Assembly (NCBI RefSeq): GCF_004299445.1
Contig: NZ_SCTC01000069.1
Coordinates: 120,473-184,472 of the forward strand
Reading direction: 5' to 3'
DNA length: 64,000 bases
From: Phenylobacterium sp.
GTDB taxonomy: Bacteria; Pseudomonadota; Alphaproteobacteria; Caulobacterales; Caulobacteraceae
Positions 1-10,451 of the stretch are shown here, one piece after another (position 1 is the stretch's first letter; each line of letters begins with the position of its first letter). The notes under the pieces were generated by a model. The model saw only the letters and a program-made list of their open reading frames with translations, was not told the DNA's origin and did no database searches. Position numbers and translations under genes: made by a program.

Positions 1-144
1 AACGTCCGCGTCCAGAAGGGCATCGACGCGGCGGGCTTCGTCCGCATGGGCGAGCGCGACGCCGTCCGCGCCGACGGGACCATCCGCAAATCGGTCTATT
101 GGGAGATGACGCGGAGCCAGTGGCGCCAGAGGCATCGGCTTTGA
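1..144 (+). CDS. GNAT-type acetyltransferase, C-terminal fragment
   Basis: The reading frame is open from the first base and ends at a TGA at 142-144, giving the last 47 residues of a protein whose start lies outside the window. The fragment has a GF-x-R-x-G stretch and ends in a VYWEMTRSQW-like tail. This pattern is typical of the last strands of GCN5-related N-acetyltransferases, where the loop before the tail carries a charged turn. The acetyl-CoA binding motif is not in the window, so the family call rests on the tail only. The next gene lies on the opposite strand. Confidence 0.45.
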   Translation, partial: NVRVQKGIDAAGFVRMGERDAVRADGTIRKSVYWEMTRSQWRQRHRL

Positions 145-178
145 CCCCGGCGTCGCGCGCGGAGCGGTCGGGGCGTCC

Positions 179-585
179 CTAGACGCTGATGTCGATGACC
201 ATGGGCTTTGGTGGGCGGCCCTCGGCCTGCGCCGCCTTGGCCTCGCCGCTCAGCGCCTCCTGCATCACTTCCTGCACGCGCCTGGCGATCTCCTGCTCCA
301 GCGAGGTGCGCTGATCGTCGCTCAGGGCGTCGACGCCGGCGGCGTCCAGGCCGCGCTCGGCCATGATCTGCTCGCGGATCTTCTCCTTGAGCTTCTCGAA
401 CCTGGTCTCCTGGGCCCACTGGTAGAGCCCCTTCTCCCGGACCTGGTCGAGGACCTGCTGCTGCTTGAGCTTGGACGCTCGGCGCGGTCCCTGGCCGCCT
501 CGGCGGGGTCGCGCGGCTTGCCGATCGCCGTGACGTCGCCCATGGGCAGGGTCGGGGTGGGGGTTCCAACGGCGCCGATGGTCAT
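179..585 (-). pseudogene. Frameshifted small coiled-coil-like protein of unknown function
   Basis: An ATG at 585 opens a frame with a natural-looking start (MTIGAVGTPTPTLPMG) that turns into serine/arginine-rich nonsense near 478. In the next frame, from about 478 to the TAG at 179, a clearly protein-like charged helical sequence follows (QQQVLDQVREKGLYQWAQET, then EKLKEKIREQIMAERG, ending PPKPMVIDISV). The total of 407 nt is one base short of 136 codons. Restoring a single G in the GAG-GCG context near 478-480 would join the halves into about 135 residues. I do not recognise the family. It may be a real pseudogene or a sequencing error. Confidence 0.55.
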
Positions 586-681
586 CGGGAGGCTCCGGGC
601 TGGTGCTTGCGTCAGATATAGTTAAGCAAAAACTGGACCACTCTCCGCCGCGGGGGCGGAACCGGATACGGTGCGGAGATC

Positions 682-1314
682 ATGCGCTACGACCTAGCCA
701 TCTTCGACTTCGACGGCACGCTGGCCGACAGCTCGCGCTGGTTCGTCGCCGCCTTTAACGCGCTGGCCCCGCGACACGGCCTGCGGACGCTGGACGCGGC
801 CGAGCTGGAGGATCTGCGTGGTCGGGGCAATCGCGAGGTCATGCGCCGTCTGGGCGTCTCGCCCTGGAAGCTGCCGGTGATCGCCAGGAGTCTCCGGTCT
901 CGAATGGCGCAGGAGGCGTCGCAGATCGACCTCTTCGCCGGCATTGAGCCGGTCCTTCAGACCCTGCGCCAGGCGGACATCGCCTGCGCTGTCGTCAGCT
1001 CGAACTCGGAAGCCAATGTCCGGGCCATCCTGGGCCCCCAGGCGGCCGCTGCGATGGCGCACTTCGAATGCGGGGCCAGCGTATTCGGCAAGCCGCGGCT
1101 GTTCCGTCGGGTGATGAAGCGCGCCGGCGTTCCCCCCGAGCGCACGATCTGCATCGGGGACGAGCAACGCGACGTGGAGGCGGCCCGGGCCGTCGGCGCG
1201 GCGTCGGGCGCGGTGATGTGGGGCTACGCCAGCCCGGACCTGCTGGCCCGTTCGGGCGCGACGCTGCTGTTCGAGCGGCCGGCGGACATCGCGGCGCGCC
1301 TCGCGCCGGGTTAG
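682..1314 (+). CDS. HAD-superfamily phosphatase (phosphoglycolate phosphatase-like)
   Basis: 210 residues. Motif I is DFDGTLADS with nucleophile D9 and acid/base D11. Motif II is a VVSSNS stretch, the motif III lysine lies in FGKPRLF, and motif IV is IGDEQRDVEAA. A helical cap sits between motifs I and II, as in subfamily IA enzymes such as phosphoglycolate phosphatase and beta-phosphoglucomutase. It probably removes phosphate from a small cytoplasmic metabolite, but the substrate cannot be read from the sequence. Its stop codon overlaps the stop of the convergent J-domain gene by 4 bases. Confidence 0.85.
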   Translation: MRYDLAIFDFDGTLADSSRWFVAAFNALAPRHGLRTLDAAELEDLRGRGNREVMRRLGVSPWKLPVIARSLRSRMAQEASQIDLFAGIEPVLQTLRQADIACAVVSSNSEANVRAILGPQAAAAMAHFECGASVFGKPRLFRRVMKRAGVPPERTICIGDEQRDVEAARAVGAASGAVMWGYASPDLLARSGATLLFERPADIAARLAPG

Positions 1315-2003
1315 GCCGCCCAGGCGGCGGCGAAGCGGCGCAGCAGGGCGAGCGCGGCGCTGTCAGCCATGCCCTGCGTGGCGGTGAGGCGCACAAAGAG
1401 GTGGCCGGCGGAGCGGCGGCCACGAGCCGGCAGGCCCTGGTCTTCCACGCGCACCAGACCGCGCTCGGCCGCCTTCCTGTCGATCCAGACGCTGCGGCGG
1501 CCGATGGGTGTCTCGAGGCTGATGCGGCCGCCCTTCTTCAGCACGGCCGGCGAGACCTTGACGGTCATCCAGAGGTCGTCGCCGCGCACGATCACGCCGT
1601 CCTGCGCGCGAATGTAGATGCAGAGCTCGCTGCCGCCGGCCCGGACCTTGTCGCCCGAGCGTAGGCCCGGCGGCAGAGTGATCCGGATCATCTTGCCGTC
1701 GGGCATCCGGTGGTCGACCTCGCCGCCCTCCAGCGCCAGCAGCGGCGAGATTTCGAGGTCGGGGTCGGGCGTCGGGCGAGGCCGCGCGGGCGCGGCGGTG
1801 AAGCGATCGTCCAGCGGGTCCTGCAGGCGATGGAAGGCGTCGACCACCTGGCGGAAGGCGCCCTCGTCGCCGCCGGCGTCCGGATGGGCGCGCTTGGCGG
1901 CCTCACGAAACGCCTGGCGGACCTCCGCGGGGGTGGCGGCGGAGGTCACGCCCAGCACCTCGCGGGCGTACTTCAGGCTCATTTCGGCGTTGGCCGGAGT
2001 CAT
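1311..2003 (-). CDS. J-domain protein with DnaJ C-terminal domain (CbpA-like)
   Basis: About 230 residues from the ATG at 2003; an ATG at 1982 is an alternative, and neither has a strong ribosome site. An N-terminal J domain (YAREVLGV, then helix II and the HPD motif in RAHPDAGG) should stimulate DnaK ATPase. A substrate-binding C-terminal half follows (GGEVDHRMPDGK, LPPGLRSGDKVR). There is no glycine/phenylalanine-rich linker or cysteine zinc finger, so it resembles CbpA more than DnaJ. An upstream in-frame extension to 2156 looks non-coding. It is divergent from pdxH, with about 190 bp between. Confidence 0.8.
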   Translation of the reverse strand: MTPANAEMSLKYAREVLGVTSAATPAEVRQAFREAAKRAHPDAGGDEGAFRQVVDAFHRLQDPLDDRFTAAPARPRPTPDPDLEISPLLALEGGEVDHRMPDGKMIRITLPPGLRSGDKVRAGGSELCIYIRAQDGVIVRGDDLWMTVKVSPAVLKKGGRISLETPIGRRSVWIDRKAAERGLVRVEDQGLPARGRRSAGHLFVRLTATQGMADSAALALLRRFAAAWAA

Positions 2004-2190
2004 GAGCCGGAACGTTATGGTGAACGCCGTCAACGCTCCGTTAAGGCGGCGAGGCGCGCCGCAGGCCGAGACATGAACCGCAGAGCGCGCCGAGATTCGC
2101 AGAGCGTCCGCGCCGCTGGAATCTCCCCGCCTCTCCGCGATCTCTGCGGTTTTCAAAGCGGGCGCTGACGCGCCCCCGTCCGCGGGCTAT

Positions 2191-2880
2191 ATGCCGAGCG
2201 TGACCGACCAGACCCCCATCCCCCCGTCGCCCAGCGAGGACGATTACGTCCGCCAGGTGGTGTCCGCCGAGCCGCCGCCGCTGCTCAGCGAAGCCGATCC
2301 GATCGCGCTGTTCCAGGAATGGTTCGCCGAGGCCGTGGCGAAGGAGCCCAACGACGCCAACGCCATGGCGCTGTCGACCGTCGACGCCGACGGGATGCCG
2401 GACGTGCGCATGGTGCTGCTGAAGGCGGCCGACGCGGACGGCTTCGTGTTCTACACGAACCTGGAAAGCGCCAAGGGCTGCGAGCTGGCCGCCAACCCGA
2501 GGGCGGCGCTGCTGTTCCACTGGAAGTCGCTGCGCCGGCAGGTGCGGGTGCGCGGCGTCGTGACCCGGACAACCGACGAGGAAGCCGACGCCTATTTCGC
2601 CACCCGCGCGCGCCCCGCGCAGATCGGGGCCTGGGCCAGCGCCCAGTCGCGGACGCTGCCCGACCGGCTGGCGCTCGAGAAGAAGATCGCCGAGGTGGGC
2701 CTGCGCTTCGGCCTGGGCAAGGTGACGCGGCCGCCGCACTGGTCGGGCTTCCGGGTCGTGCCGCAGTCGATCGAATTCTGGCGCGACCGGCCGTTCCGAC
2801 TGCACGAACGCCTGCTGTTCGAAGCGGCCCAGGATGGGCGCGGGGGCGCGGGCTGGACCACGCGCAGGCTGTTTCCTTGA
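2191..2880 (+). CDS. pdxH: Pyridoxamine 5'-phosphate oxidase
   Basis: 229 residues, the usual length for PdxH. This FMN enzyme oxidises pyridoxamine/pyridoxine 5'-phosphate to pyridoxal 5'-phosphate in the last step and salvage of vitamin B6. Family landmarks are [20 protein letters not shown] near the N-terminus, [10 protein letters not shown], the basic RRQVRVRG strand, [11 protein letters not shown], and the C-terminal WSGFRVVP...EFW...RLHER segment followed by WTTRRLFP. The 3' end overlaps the start of the kinase/ATPase gene by four bases (TTGA), so the two are likely translationally coupled. Confidence 0.95.
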   Translation: MPSVTDQTPIPPSPSEDDYVRQVVSAEPPPLLSEADPIALFQEWFAEAVAKEPNDANAMALSTVDADGMPDVRMVLLKAADADGFVFYTNLESAKGCELAANPRAALLFHWKSLRRQVRVRGVVTRTTDEEADAYFATRARPAQIGAWASAQSRTLPDRLALEKKIAEVGLRFGLGKVTRPPHWSGFRVVPQSIEFWRDRPFRLHERLLFEAAQDGRGGAGWTTRRLFP

Positions 2881-4376
2881 GTTGGAGCGCGCCCGCCGGT
2901 CTGGAGGCCGAGCTGATCGCGTGGTTCGCCGGCCGTTCGGAACGGACAATCGACACCGCCTGCGCGCACGTCTTCCTGGGGCCCGAGGCCGCTTGGAAGA
3001 TCAAGCGCCACGCCGACCTGGGCTATGCCGACTTCTCGACCGTCGAGCGCCGAAAGTGGGCGCTGGATCGTGAGCTGGAGTTCAACAGGGCGGCGGCGCC
3101 CGACATCTATCGCGCCGTGCGCGCGGTGACGCGCGAGGCGGACGGCAGCCTGGCGATCGACGGCGCCGGTCCACCCGTCGAGCACGTGCTGGAGATGCGC
3201 CGCTTCGACGAGACCCAGGTGCTGTCCGCCCGGCCCGAAGCGGTCGATGGCGACGTGGCCGAGCAGCTGGGGCGCACGATCGCGGGGTTCCATGCCGCCG
3301 CGCCGCTGCGGCCTGCGGGCGGGCTCACGGCGCTGGCGTTCACGGTGGGCTCGAACGCGCAGTTGCTGCGCGAGACCTGCGAGGGCCTGGACCCGGAGCG
3401 CGTCGAGGTGATGATCGCCCTGACCGAGACCGAGCTGGAGCGGCAGTCGCCGCTCCTGGCGCACCGGGCGGCGAGCGGCTTTTCGCGCCGATGCCACGGG
3501 GACCTGCACCTGGGCAATATCCTGATGGAGGGCGGTCGCCCCATCCTCTTCGACTGCATCGAGTTCAACGACATCCTGTCGGACCTGGACGTGCAGTACG
3601 ACCTGGCGTTCCTGCTGATGGACCTGGACTTCCGCGGCCGGCGCGACGCGGCCGTGCGGGCGCTGTCGGGCTACATGGACGAGGCTGCGCGCCGCTTCCC
3701 GGCCGAGATCTGGCATGGCCTGGCTTCGATGCCGCTCATGCTGTCGGTGCGGGCCGCTGTGCGCGCCCACGTGTCGGCCCACTCGGGCGATCCGGCGACC
3801 GCGCGGGCCTATGTCGAGGCGGCGATCACCCACCTGTCGCCGCCGCCGCCCGTTCTGGCGGCCGTGGGCGGGCTGTCGGGCTCGGGCAAGTCCAGGTTCT
3901 CGCGCGTCATCGCGCCGGCGCTGGGCGCATCGCCGGGCGCCGTGATCCTGCGGACGGACGAGGTGCGCAAGCGGCTGCTGGCGGTGGCGCCGACCGAGCG
4001 CCTGCCGCCCGAGGGCTATGCGCCGGAGGTCCATGCGCGGACCTACGACGCCCTGTTCGACAATGCCCGGACGATGCTGCAGGCGGGCCGCGCGGTGGTT
4101 CTGGACGCCACCTTCATCGACCCGGCGCTGCGGGCGCGCGCCGAGGCGCTGGCGGCGGAGTGCGCGGTCCCATTCCACGCCGCGTGGCTGGATGCGCCGC
4201 TGGAGGTGCTCGAAGCCCGGGTCGCCGGCCGTCAGGGCGACGCGTCGGATGCGACGGTGGCCGTGCTGCACGAACAGGCTGCGCGCATGAAGACCCAGAC
4301 GCTCACCTGGCCGATGGTCAGCACCGAGGCGCCCAAGGAAGCGGCGGCCCGCGCGTGGCTGGCGGGGCTAAGTTGA
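2877..4376 (+). CDS. Two-domain protein: aminoglycoside phosphotransferase-like kinase fused to P-loop ATPase
   Basis: 499 residues from a TTG at 2877 that overlaps the pdxH stop. The N-terminal two thirds carry an APH-type kinase fold with the catalytic loop [10 protein letters not shown] and the metal-binding DCIEFND. The C-terminal third has a Walker A ([13 protein letters not shown]) and a later VVLDATFID segment, as in zeta-toxin/AAA_33-type small kinases. This fusion is widespread in Proteobacteria, usually annotated bifunctional aminoglycoside phosphotransferase/ATP-binding protein, and has no firm substrate. The upstream extension of the frame inside pdxH is a shadow. Coupling to pdxH hints at a small-molecule kinase, but that is inference. 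Confidence 0.82.
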   Translation: MSWSAPAGLEAELIAWFAGRSERTIDTACAHVFLGPEAAWKIKRHADLGYADFSTVERRKWALDRELEFNRAAAPDIYRAVRAVTREADGSLAIDGAGPPVEHVLEMRRFDETQVLSARPEAVDGDVAEQLGRTIAGFHAAAPLRPAGGLTALAFTVGSNAQLLRETCEGLDPERVEVMIALTETELERQSPLLAHRAASGFSRRCHGDLHLGNILMEGGRPILFDCIEFNDILSDLDVQYDLAFLLMDLDFRGRRDAAVRALSGYMDEAARRFPAEIWHGLASMPLMLSVRAAVRAHVSAHSGDPATARAYVEAAITHLSPPPPVLAAVGGLSGSGKSRFSRVIAPALGASPGAVILRTDEVRKRLLAVAPTERLPPEGYAPEVHARTYDALFDNARTMLQAGRAVVLDATFIDPALRARAEALAAECAVPFHAAWLDAPLEVLEARVAGRQGDASDATVAVLHEQAARMKTQTLTWPMVSTEAPKEAAARAWLAGLS

Positions 4377-4455
4377 GGCTTTCGTTGCGGAACCGCCATC
4401 CGCTGGCTAAGCGTGCGCGGTAAGTAACAAGCGATAAGACGGGAGCGGATACGCC

Positions 4456-6102
<1,647 letters not shown>

Positions 6103-6115
6103 TGGCGCCCTGCTG

Positions 6116-6925
6116 ATGTCCGAGTTCCGCGGGGCCCCGGCGGGTCCGCTTTGTGTCTACTTCCATGGCTGTCCGGGCGCGCCCGCGGAGTGCGCCTGGT
6201 TCGATGACGCCGCGCGCGAAGCGGGTGTCCGGCTGATCGGGATCGACCGGAACGCCGTCGCGCCGGGAGCCGCGGGCGGCGCCTACTTCGATGCGCTGGC
6301 GGCCGAGGTGGAGCGGCTGGCGGCCGGCGCGCCGGTGCGGCTTATGGGCTTCTCGCTCGGCGCCTTCGTCGCCGTGCAGGTGGCGATCCGGCTGAGGACC
6401 CCCGTCGCGGTCATCGACCTGGTCTCGCCCGCGGGCCCGCTGGATTCGGGCGACGTCCTGGACAGCATGGCCGGAGGCGCTGTCTTCCGGCTGGCGATGC
6501 GTTCGCCCGCCCTGTTCCGAGCGGTCACCTGGGCGCAGGGCGTGGCGGTCGGTCTCGCGCCGAGCGCGGTCTTGCGCGGGCTGTTCGCCAGCGTCCGCGG
6601 CGCCGAAGCGGAACGCGCCGCACGGCCCGACTTCCAGGCCGCGCTGGCGAGGTTCCTGACCTGGGCCTACGGGCCCGCCCGCGCGGGGTACATCCGGGAC
6701 ATCGCGGCCTACGTCCGACCCTGGGCCGCCGACCTCCAGCGCGTCTCCGCTTCGGTGCGCATCTGGCAGGGCGAGGACGACGGCTGGGCGCCGCCGGCTC
6801 TGGCCGCGAGCCTTGCCGCAGGGCTTCGCGAAACGCCGGACGTCACGCTGTTTTCCGGCCTCGGACACTATTCGACGCTGTTCGAGGCCGCGCCGATCGC
6901 CTTGCGCAGGGCTCCGGGCGGCTAG
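6116..6925 (+). CDS. Alpha/beta-hydrolase
   Basis: 269 residues with an oxyanion-hole YFHGCPG near the N-terminus and a nucleophile elbow MGFSLGAF. A late aspartate-containing strand (IWQGEDDGWAP) and a histidine in SGLGHYSTL complete a plausible Ser-Asp-His triad. There is no signal peptide, so it is probably cytoplasmic. It follows the acyl-CoA ligase by 13 bp and may act on an ester or thioester from the same pathway; the substrate is unknown. Its stop overlaps the stop of the convergent esterase gene (CTAG). Confidence 0.8.
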   Translation: MSEFRGAPAGPLCVYFHGCPGAPAECAWFDDAAREAGVRLIGIDRNAVAPGAAGGAYFDALAAEVERLAAGAPVRLMGFSLGAFVAVQVAIRLRTPVAVIDLVSPAGPLDSGDVLDSMAGGAVFRLAMRSPALFRAVTWAQGVAVGLAPSAVLRGLFASVRGAEAERAARPDFQAALARFLTWAYGPARAGYIRDIAAYVRPWAADLQRVSASVRIWQGEDDGWAPPALAASLAAGLRETPDVTLFSGLGHYSTLFEAAPIALRRAPGG

Positions 6926-7839
6926 CCCGCGAACCCCTTGCGCCGGCCCCAGGCCAGGAAGAGTTCGAACCAGCGCGAGACGGGCATTTCCGGGGGCCGC
7001 CGGAGCGCGAAGCCGTGGCCGCCTTCCTCGAACAGCAGGGTCTCGACGGGCACGCCTCGGGCCTTGAGGGCGGCGGCCATCTCGGTCGCGTTCTCGAAGC
7101 TCACCCGCTCGTCGTCCATGGCCTGGACGATGAAGGCGGGCGGCGTCTGGGCGTTCACCGCGAGCGGGATCGGCAGGAAGGTGGGCGACGGCGGCGGGCG
7201 CGTGCCGTCCGGATTGCGCGGCTGCACCCCCAGCGAGGCGTAGACCAGCACCATGTAGTCGGGCCGGGCCGAGGCGTCGTCGGCGGTGTCGACCGCGCCA
7301 TAGGTCGGGCGGGTGAAGTCGTTGCCGAGCCGGCCCACCATTTCGCCGCCGGCCGAGAAGCCCATGGCGCCCAGCTTCACGCGCGGGCCCACCGCGGCGC
7401 GCATCAGGCGCATGGCGCGCTGGATGTCCTGGCGCACGACGCCCAGGCCCATTTTCCAGTCCTCGGCGGGCAGGCGATAGGTCAGCACGCCGGCGACGAA
7501 GCCCTCGGCCGCCAGCCGTTCCGCCGGCTCGATCCCTTCCTTGTCGATCACCACCTGGCGGTAGCCGCCGCCGGGGACGATCAGCATGGCGCCCTTGACC
7601 GGGCCCGCGGGCCGCCAGATCTCCAGCACCGGGTCGGTGACGCCCACGATCCCGCGGTCGCTGCGGCCGCCCGGCATCTCCGTGAAGATGTTCTCCTGGC
7701 GCAGCCCCGCCGGCCGCTCGCCACCCGGCACGCCGCGCGGCCAGAGGCGGATCTTCTCCGTGGCCGGGGCCTGCGCGCGCGCGGTTCCGGCGACGGCGGC
7801 AAGCGCGCCGGCCAGGATCAGGTCGCGTTTGGTCGGCAT
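6922..7839 (-). CDS. Exported alpha/beta-hydrolase (acetyl-esterase/BD-FAE-like)
   Basis: 305 residues. The N-terminus (MPTKRDLILAGALAAVAG, then TARAQA) is a signal peptide with a likely cleavage after AQA. An HGGG-type oxyanion segment is replaced by PGGGYRQV. The nucleophile is in GFSAGGE, the aspartate in IVQAMDDERV, and the histidine in EGGHGFALR. The layout matches secreted carbohydrate/acetylxylan-esterase-like hydrolases of the dienelactone-hydrolase clan. It is likely periplasmic. It is convergent with the preceding hydrolase gene. Confidence 0.82.
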   Translation of the reverse strand: MPTKRDLILAGALAAVAGTARAQAPATEKIRLWPRGVPGGERPAGLRQENIFTEMPGGRSDRGIVGVTDPVLEIWRPAGPVKGAMLIVPGGGYRQVVIDKEGIEPAERLAAEGFVAGVLTYRLPAEDWKMGLGVVRQDIQRAMRLMRAAVGPRVKLGAMGFSAGGEMVGRLGNDFTRPTYGAVDTADDASARPDYMVLVYASLGVQPRNPDGTRPPPSPTFLPIPLAVNAQTPPAFIVQAMDDERVSFENATEMAAALKARGVPVETLLFEEGGHGFALRRPPEMPVSRWFELFLAWGRRKGFAG

Positions 7840-7961
7840 CAGGCGAATCTCCCCGTGGCGGGAAGCTTTGCCGCCTGGCGCGGCGAGCGTCCATGCCTGG
7901 GCGGGCGAGGGGCATCCGCGACCGTTGCCAGCGCGCGCCGGATTGGGGCTTATGCGCCGCC

Positions 7962-8483
7962 ATGATCGAACTGCGCGAAGCCGTCGAGGCCGAGTATCCC
8001 GACATCATCGCCCTGACCAACCGGGCTTTCCGCGAGCCGTCAGGCCAGGCGGCTTGGAAGGTCGAGACCCTGGTCGGCGGGCGGCGGATCACCGAGTCGC
8101 TGCTGCGCGAGGATCTGGCCGCGCCGGGCGCCCGGCTGCTGATCTGGCGCGACGTGGACGGCGGCCATCTGGGCCACGTGCGGCTGGACGCGGGGCCAGG
8201 CGGCGCCTGGTATCTGGCGATGCTGACCGTGCGGCCCGACCGGCAGGACGGCGGGCTGGGGCGGACACTTCTCGCGGCGGCCGAGGACTACGCCCGCGCC
8301 CGCGGCGGGCGGCGCATGCGGATGACCGTGGTGCACCAGCGGCCGGAACTGATCGCCTGGTACCAGCGGCGCGGCTACGCGCTGACCGGCGAGACGCAGC
8401 CCTTCCCCTATGGCGACGACCGCTTCGGCGCGCCGACCCGCGACGACCTGTACTTCGACGTCCTGGAGAAGGCGCTGGGTTAG
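7962..8483 (+). CDS. GNAT N-acetyltransferase
   Basis: 173 residues from the ATG at 7962; the frame extends upstream, but MIELREA is the natural GNAT beginning. The acetyl-CoA site is seen as LTVRPDRQDGGLGRTLL, where the usual Q-x-x-G-x-G/A loop is slightly altered (RQDGGLG). The family's C-terminal motif follows (WYQRRGYALTGET). The acceptor is unknown. Its stop overlaps the stop of the convergent DUF983 gene by four bases (TTAG). Confidence 0.85.
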   Translation: MIELREAVEAEYPDIIALTNRAFREPSGQAAWKVETLVGGRRITESLLREDLAAPGARLLIWRDVDGGHLGHVRLDAGPGGAWYLAMLTVRPDRQDGGLGRTLLAAAEDYARARGGRRMRMTVVHQRPELIAWYQRRGYALTGETQPFPYGDDRFGAPTRDDLYFDVLEKALG

Positions 8484-8926
8484 GTCGAGCGCCGGTCCGA
8501 GACGCCGCGTCGGTCGTAGGTGAAGCCGCCTTCGCCGTGGCCGCCGATGGAGTCCCAGCGGGCCTCCTCGGCCTTGTGCAGGTACTGCTCGGCCACCAGC
8601 CAGGCCTTCACCGGTTGCAGCGTCGCCAGGGCGCCGCCGAACAGCGCCGGGAAGACGGTGGCGAACTGCAGCCAGATCGGCGGCTGGAAGGCGACGACCG
8701 ACCAGGCCCAGACAGCCATCACCGCGATGCTGACGCCGCTCATCACGAAGAAGGCCGGGCCGTCAGCGGGATCGGCGAACCCGTAGTCCAGGCCGCAGCG
8801 ATCGCAGTGATCGGCGATCTTCAGGAAGCTGCGGAACAGCTTGCCCTCGCCGCAGCGCGGACAACGGCAGCGGAGGCCCGCCTCCAGCGACGTGGGGTTC
8901 TCATACGGGTGGTGGCTGGCGGTCAT
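8480..8926 (-). CDS. DUF983 membrane protein with zinc-ribbon-like N-terminus
   Basis: 148 residues from the ATG at 8926, preceded by a good GGAGG. The N-terminal half has two CxxC pairs (RCRCPRCGEG and DHCDRCGLDYG), characteristic of DUF983, followed by two hydrophobic segments (FFVMSGVSIAVMAVWAWSVV and FATVFPALFGGALAT). It is likely an inner-membrane protein. In some alphaproteobacteria DUF983 proteins sit near cytochrome oxidase genes, but none are here. It is divergent from a MocR regulator and shares an AT-rich control region with it, so it is the obvious candidate target. Confidence 0.85.
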   Translation of the reverse strand: MTASHHPYENPTSLEAGLRCRCPRCGEGKLFRSFLKIADHCDRCGLDYGFADPADGPAFFVMSGVSIAVMAVWAWSVVAFQPPIWLQFATVFPALFGGALATLQPVKAWLVAEQYLHKAEEARWDSIGGHGEGGFTYDRRGVSDRRST

Positions 8927-8938
8927 CGACTTGCCTCC

Positions 8939-8980
8939 ATACAATCTACATATTGTACGCATACAATTTGTATATAATGT
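8939..8980. promoter_or_regulatory. Divergent promoter/operator between DUF983 and MocR genes
   Basis: This short AT-rich patch is unlike its surroundings. ATACAAT occurs twice as a direct repeat at 8939-8945 and 8961-8967, 22 bp apart. TTGTAT at 8968-8973 makes an inverted pair with the second copy (ATACAA-T-TTGTAT). ACAAT/ATTGT forms a second inverted pair at 8941-8956. A perfect TATAAT at 8973-8978 is a candidate -10 for the MocR gene. Paired repeats about two helical turns apart fit known MocR operators; the assignment is inferred. Confidence 0.6.
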
Positions 8981-9003
8981 ATGCGTCTCGTCCGGGAATC
9001 GCA

Positions 9004-10386
9004 ATGGCCGTCGTCCCAGAACAACCGACCGCGCGCTGGCTGGCGCGCCTGCCGACCCAGGGCGGGCCGCTCTACGTGCGGCTGGCCGACGCGCTGGCCG
9101 CGGCGGTGCGTGAGGGGGAACTGCAGGCCGGAGATCAGCTGCCGCCGCAGAGAACGGTGGCCGATCTGCTGGGCGTGGATCTCACAACCGTCACCCGCGC
9201 CTACGCCGCCGCGCGCGCCCGCGGCCTGATCGAGGGCGCGGTGGGCCGCGGCACTTTCGTCCGCTCAGCCGCCGCGGCCGACGAGGCGGGGCGGGTGGAC
9301 CTGTCGATGCTGCTGCCGCCTCCGCCGCAGGGGATGTCGCTGGCCGGTCTGCTCAAGGAGACCACGGCGGCGATCCTGGACCGCACCGACGTCGCCCGGC
9401 TCATGGCCTATCACCCCGGCGGCGGCAGCCTGGGACAGCGGATCGCCGGCGCGGCGTGGCTGGCGCCTGTGCTGGGCGAGGTGGCGGCCGAGCGCGTGCT
9501 GGTGGCCCCGGGCGCCCAGGCCGCGCTGGCGGCGGTGCTGGCGCTCGCGCCCAGGGGCGGGGCGCTGGTGACCGAGCCGCTGGTCTATCCCGGTGTCCTG
9601 GCCCTCGCGCGGCAACTGGGCCTGCAGGTCGTCGCCTGTCCCGCCGACGCCGGGGGCATGGACCCAGAGGCCCTGGCGCGGCTGTGCGCGCAGGAGAGGC
9701 CGGCGGCGGTCTACCTGACGCCGACCACCCACAACCCCACCGCCGTGACCATGGGCGCCGAGCGCCGCCGGGCCCTGGCCGAGGCGGCCCGCGCCGCCGG
9801 AGTCTGGATCGTCGAGGACGACCCCTACGCGCGCCTGTTCGACGCGCCGCTGCCGGCCCTGGCCAGCCTCGCGCCCGAGCGGACCTTCCACATCGCCACC
9901 CTGTCGAAGTGCCTTTCGCCCGGCCTGCGCATCGCCTACCTGGTCCCGCCGAAAGGGCCGATGGCCGGGCCCACCGCCGAGAGCCTGCGCGCCGTAGGCC
10001 AGATGCCGGCGCCGCTGATGACCGCCGTCGTGACCGCCTGGATCCGCGAGGGCGCCGCCGAGAAGCTGCTGGCCGCCGTCCGCCGCGAAGCCCGCGCCCG
10101 CCGCGCGCTCGCCGCCGAGGTGCTGCCGGGGGCGAAGGGCGCCGCCGAGGGCGTCCATGTCTGGCTCGACCTGCCGCCGGCCTGGGACGCCGCCCGCGTC
10201 CACCGCCTGGCCCAGGAGCGCGGCCTGTCCCTCGTCACCGCCGACGCCTTCGCCGCGGGGCCGGACCACCCCAACGGCTTGCGCATCGCGCTGGGCGGTC
10301 CTGCCAAGCAGGCGGTGCTACGCGCGGCGCTGGAGGGCGTGGCGGGGCTGGTGGCGAGCTCCTCGACGCCGAGAGTGGTCATTTAG
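9004..10386 (+). CDS. MocR-type regulator: GntR HTH fused to class I aminotransferase fold
   Basis: 460 residues from the ATG at 9004. The N-terminal GntR winged helix (residues about 25-90) contains LPPQRTVADLLGVD and RGLIEGAVGRGTFV. A long aminotransferase-like domain follows with the YLTPTTHNPT loop and the PLP lysine in ATLSKCLSPGLRIAY. Proteins of this design bind PLP or amino-compound adducts and act as repressor/activators. The divergent DUF983 gene and its own promoter are the likely targets. The ligand is unknown. The upstream in-frame ATG at 8953 falls inside the operator and is rejected. Confidence 0.9.
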   Translation: MAVVPEQPTARWLARLPTQGGPLYVRLADALAAAVREGELQAGDQLPPQRTVADLLGVDLTTVTRAYAAARARGLIEGAVGRGTFVRSAAAADEAGRVDLSMLLPPPPQGMSLAGLLKETTAAILDRTDVARLMAYHPGGGSLGQRIAGAAWLAPVLGEVAAERVLVAPGAQAALAAVLALAPRGGALVTEPLVYPGVLALARQLGLQVVACPADAGGMDPEALARLCAQERPAAVYLTPTTHNPTAVTMGAERRRALAEAARAAGVWIVEDDPYARLFDAPLPALASLAPERTFHIATLSKCLSPGLRIAYLVPPKGPMAGPTAESLRAVGQMPAPLMTAVVTAWIREGAAEKLLAAVRREARARRALAAEVLPGAKGAAEGVHVWLDLPPAWDAARVHRLAQERGLSLVTADAFAAGPDHPNGLRIALGGPAKQAVLRAALEGVAGLVASSSTPRVVI

Positions 10387-10394
10387 CCCACCCT

Positions 10395-10437
10395 TCTGAA
10401 CGTCATGGCCGGGACAAGCCCGGCCATGACGTTCAGA
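10395..10437. repeat. Perfect 19-bp inverted repeat with 5-nt loop (convergent terminator or palindromic repeat)
   Basis: Arms 10395-10413 and 10419-10433 onward to 10437 are exact reverse complements (TCTGAACGTCATGGCCGGG and its complement) around ACAAG. It sits between the convergent MocR and metallo-hydrolase genes, so it can act as a bidirectional hairpin terminator, although T tracts are weak. A decayed relative is near 42229-42264, which suggests a dispersed palindromic repeat rather than a dedicated terminator. Confidence 0.8.
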
Positions 10438-10451
10438 TGTGGGTGGCGGAT

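Noticed and set aside
2319..2876. Upstream half of the long frame leading into the kinase/ATPase gene
   Set aside because: It lies in another frame inside pdxH and is Arg/Gly-rich noise; the TTG at 2877 is the sensible start.
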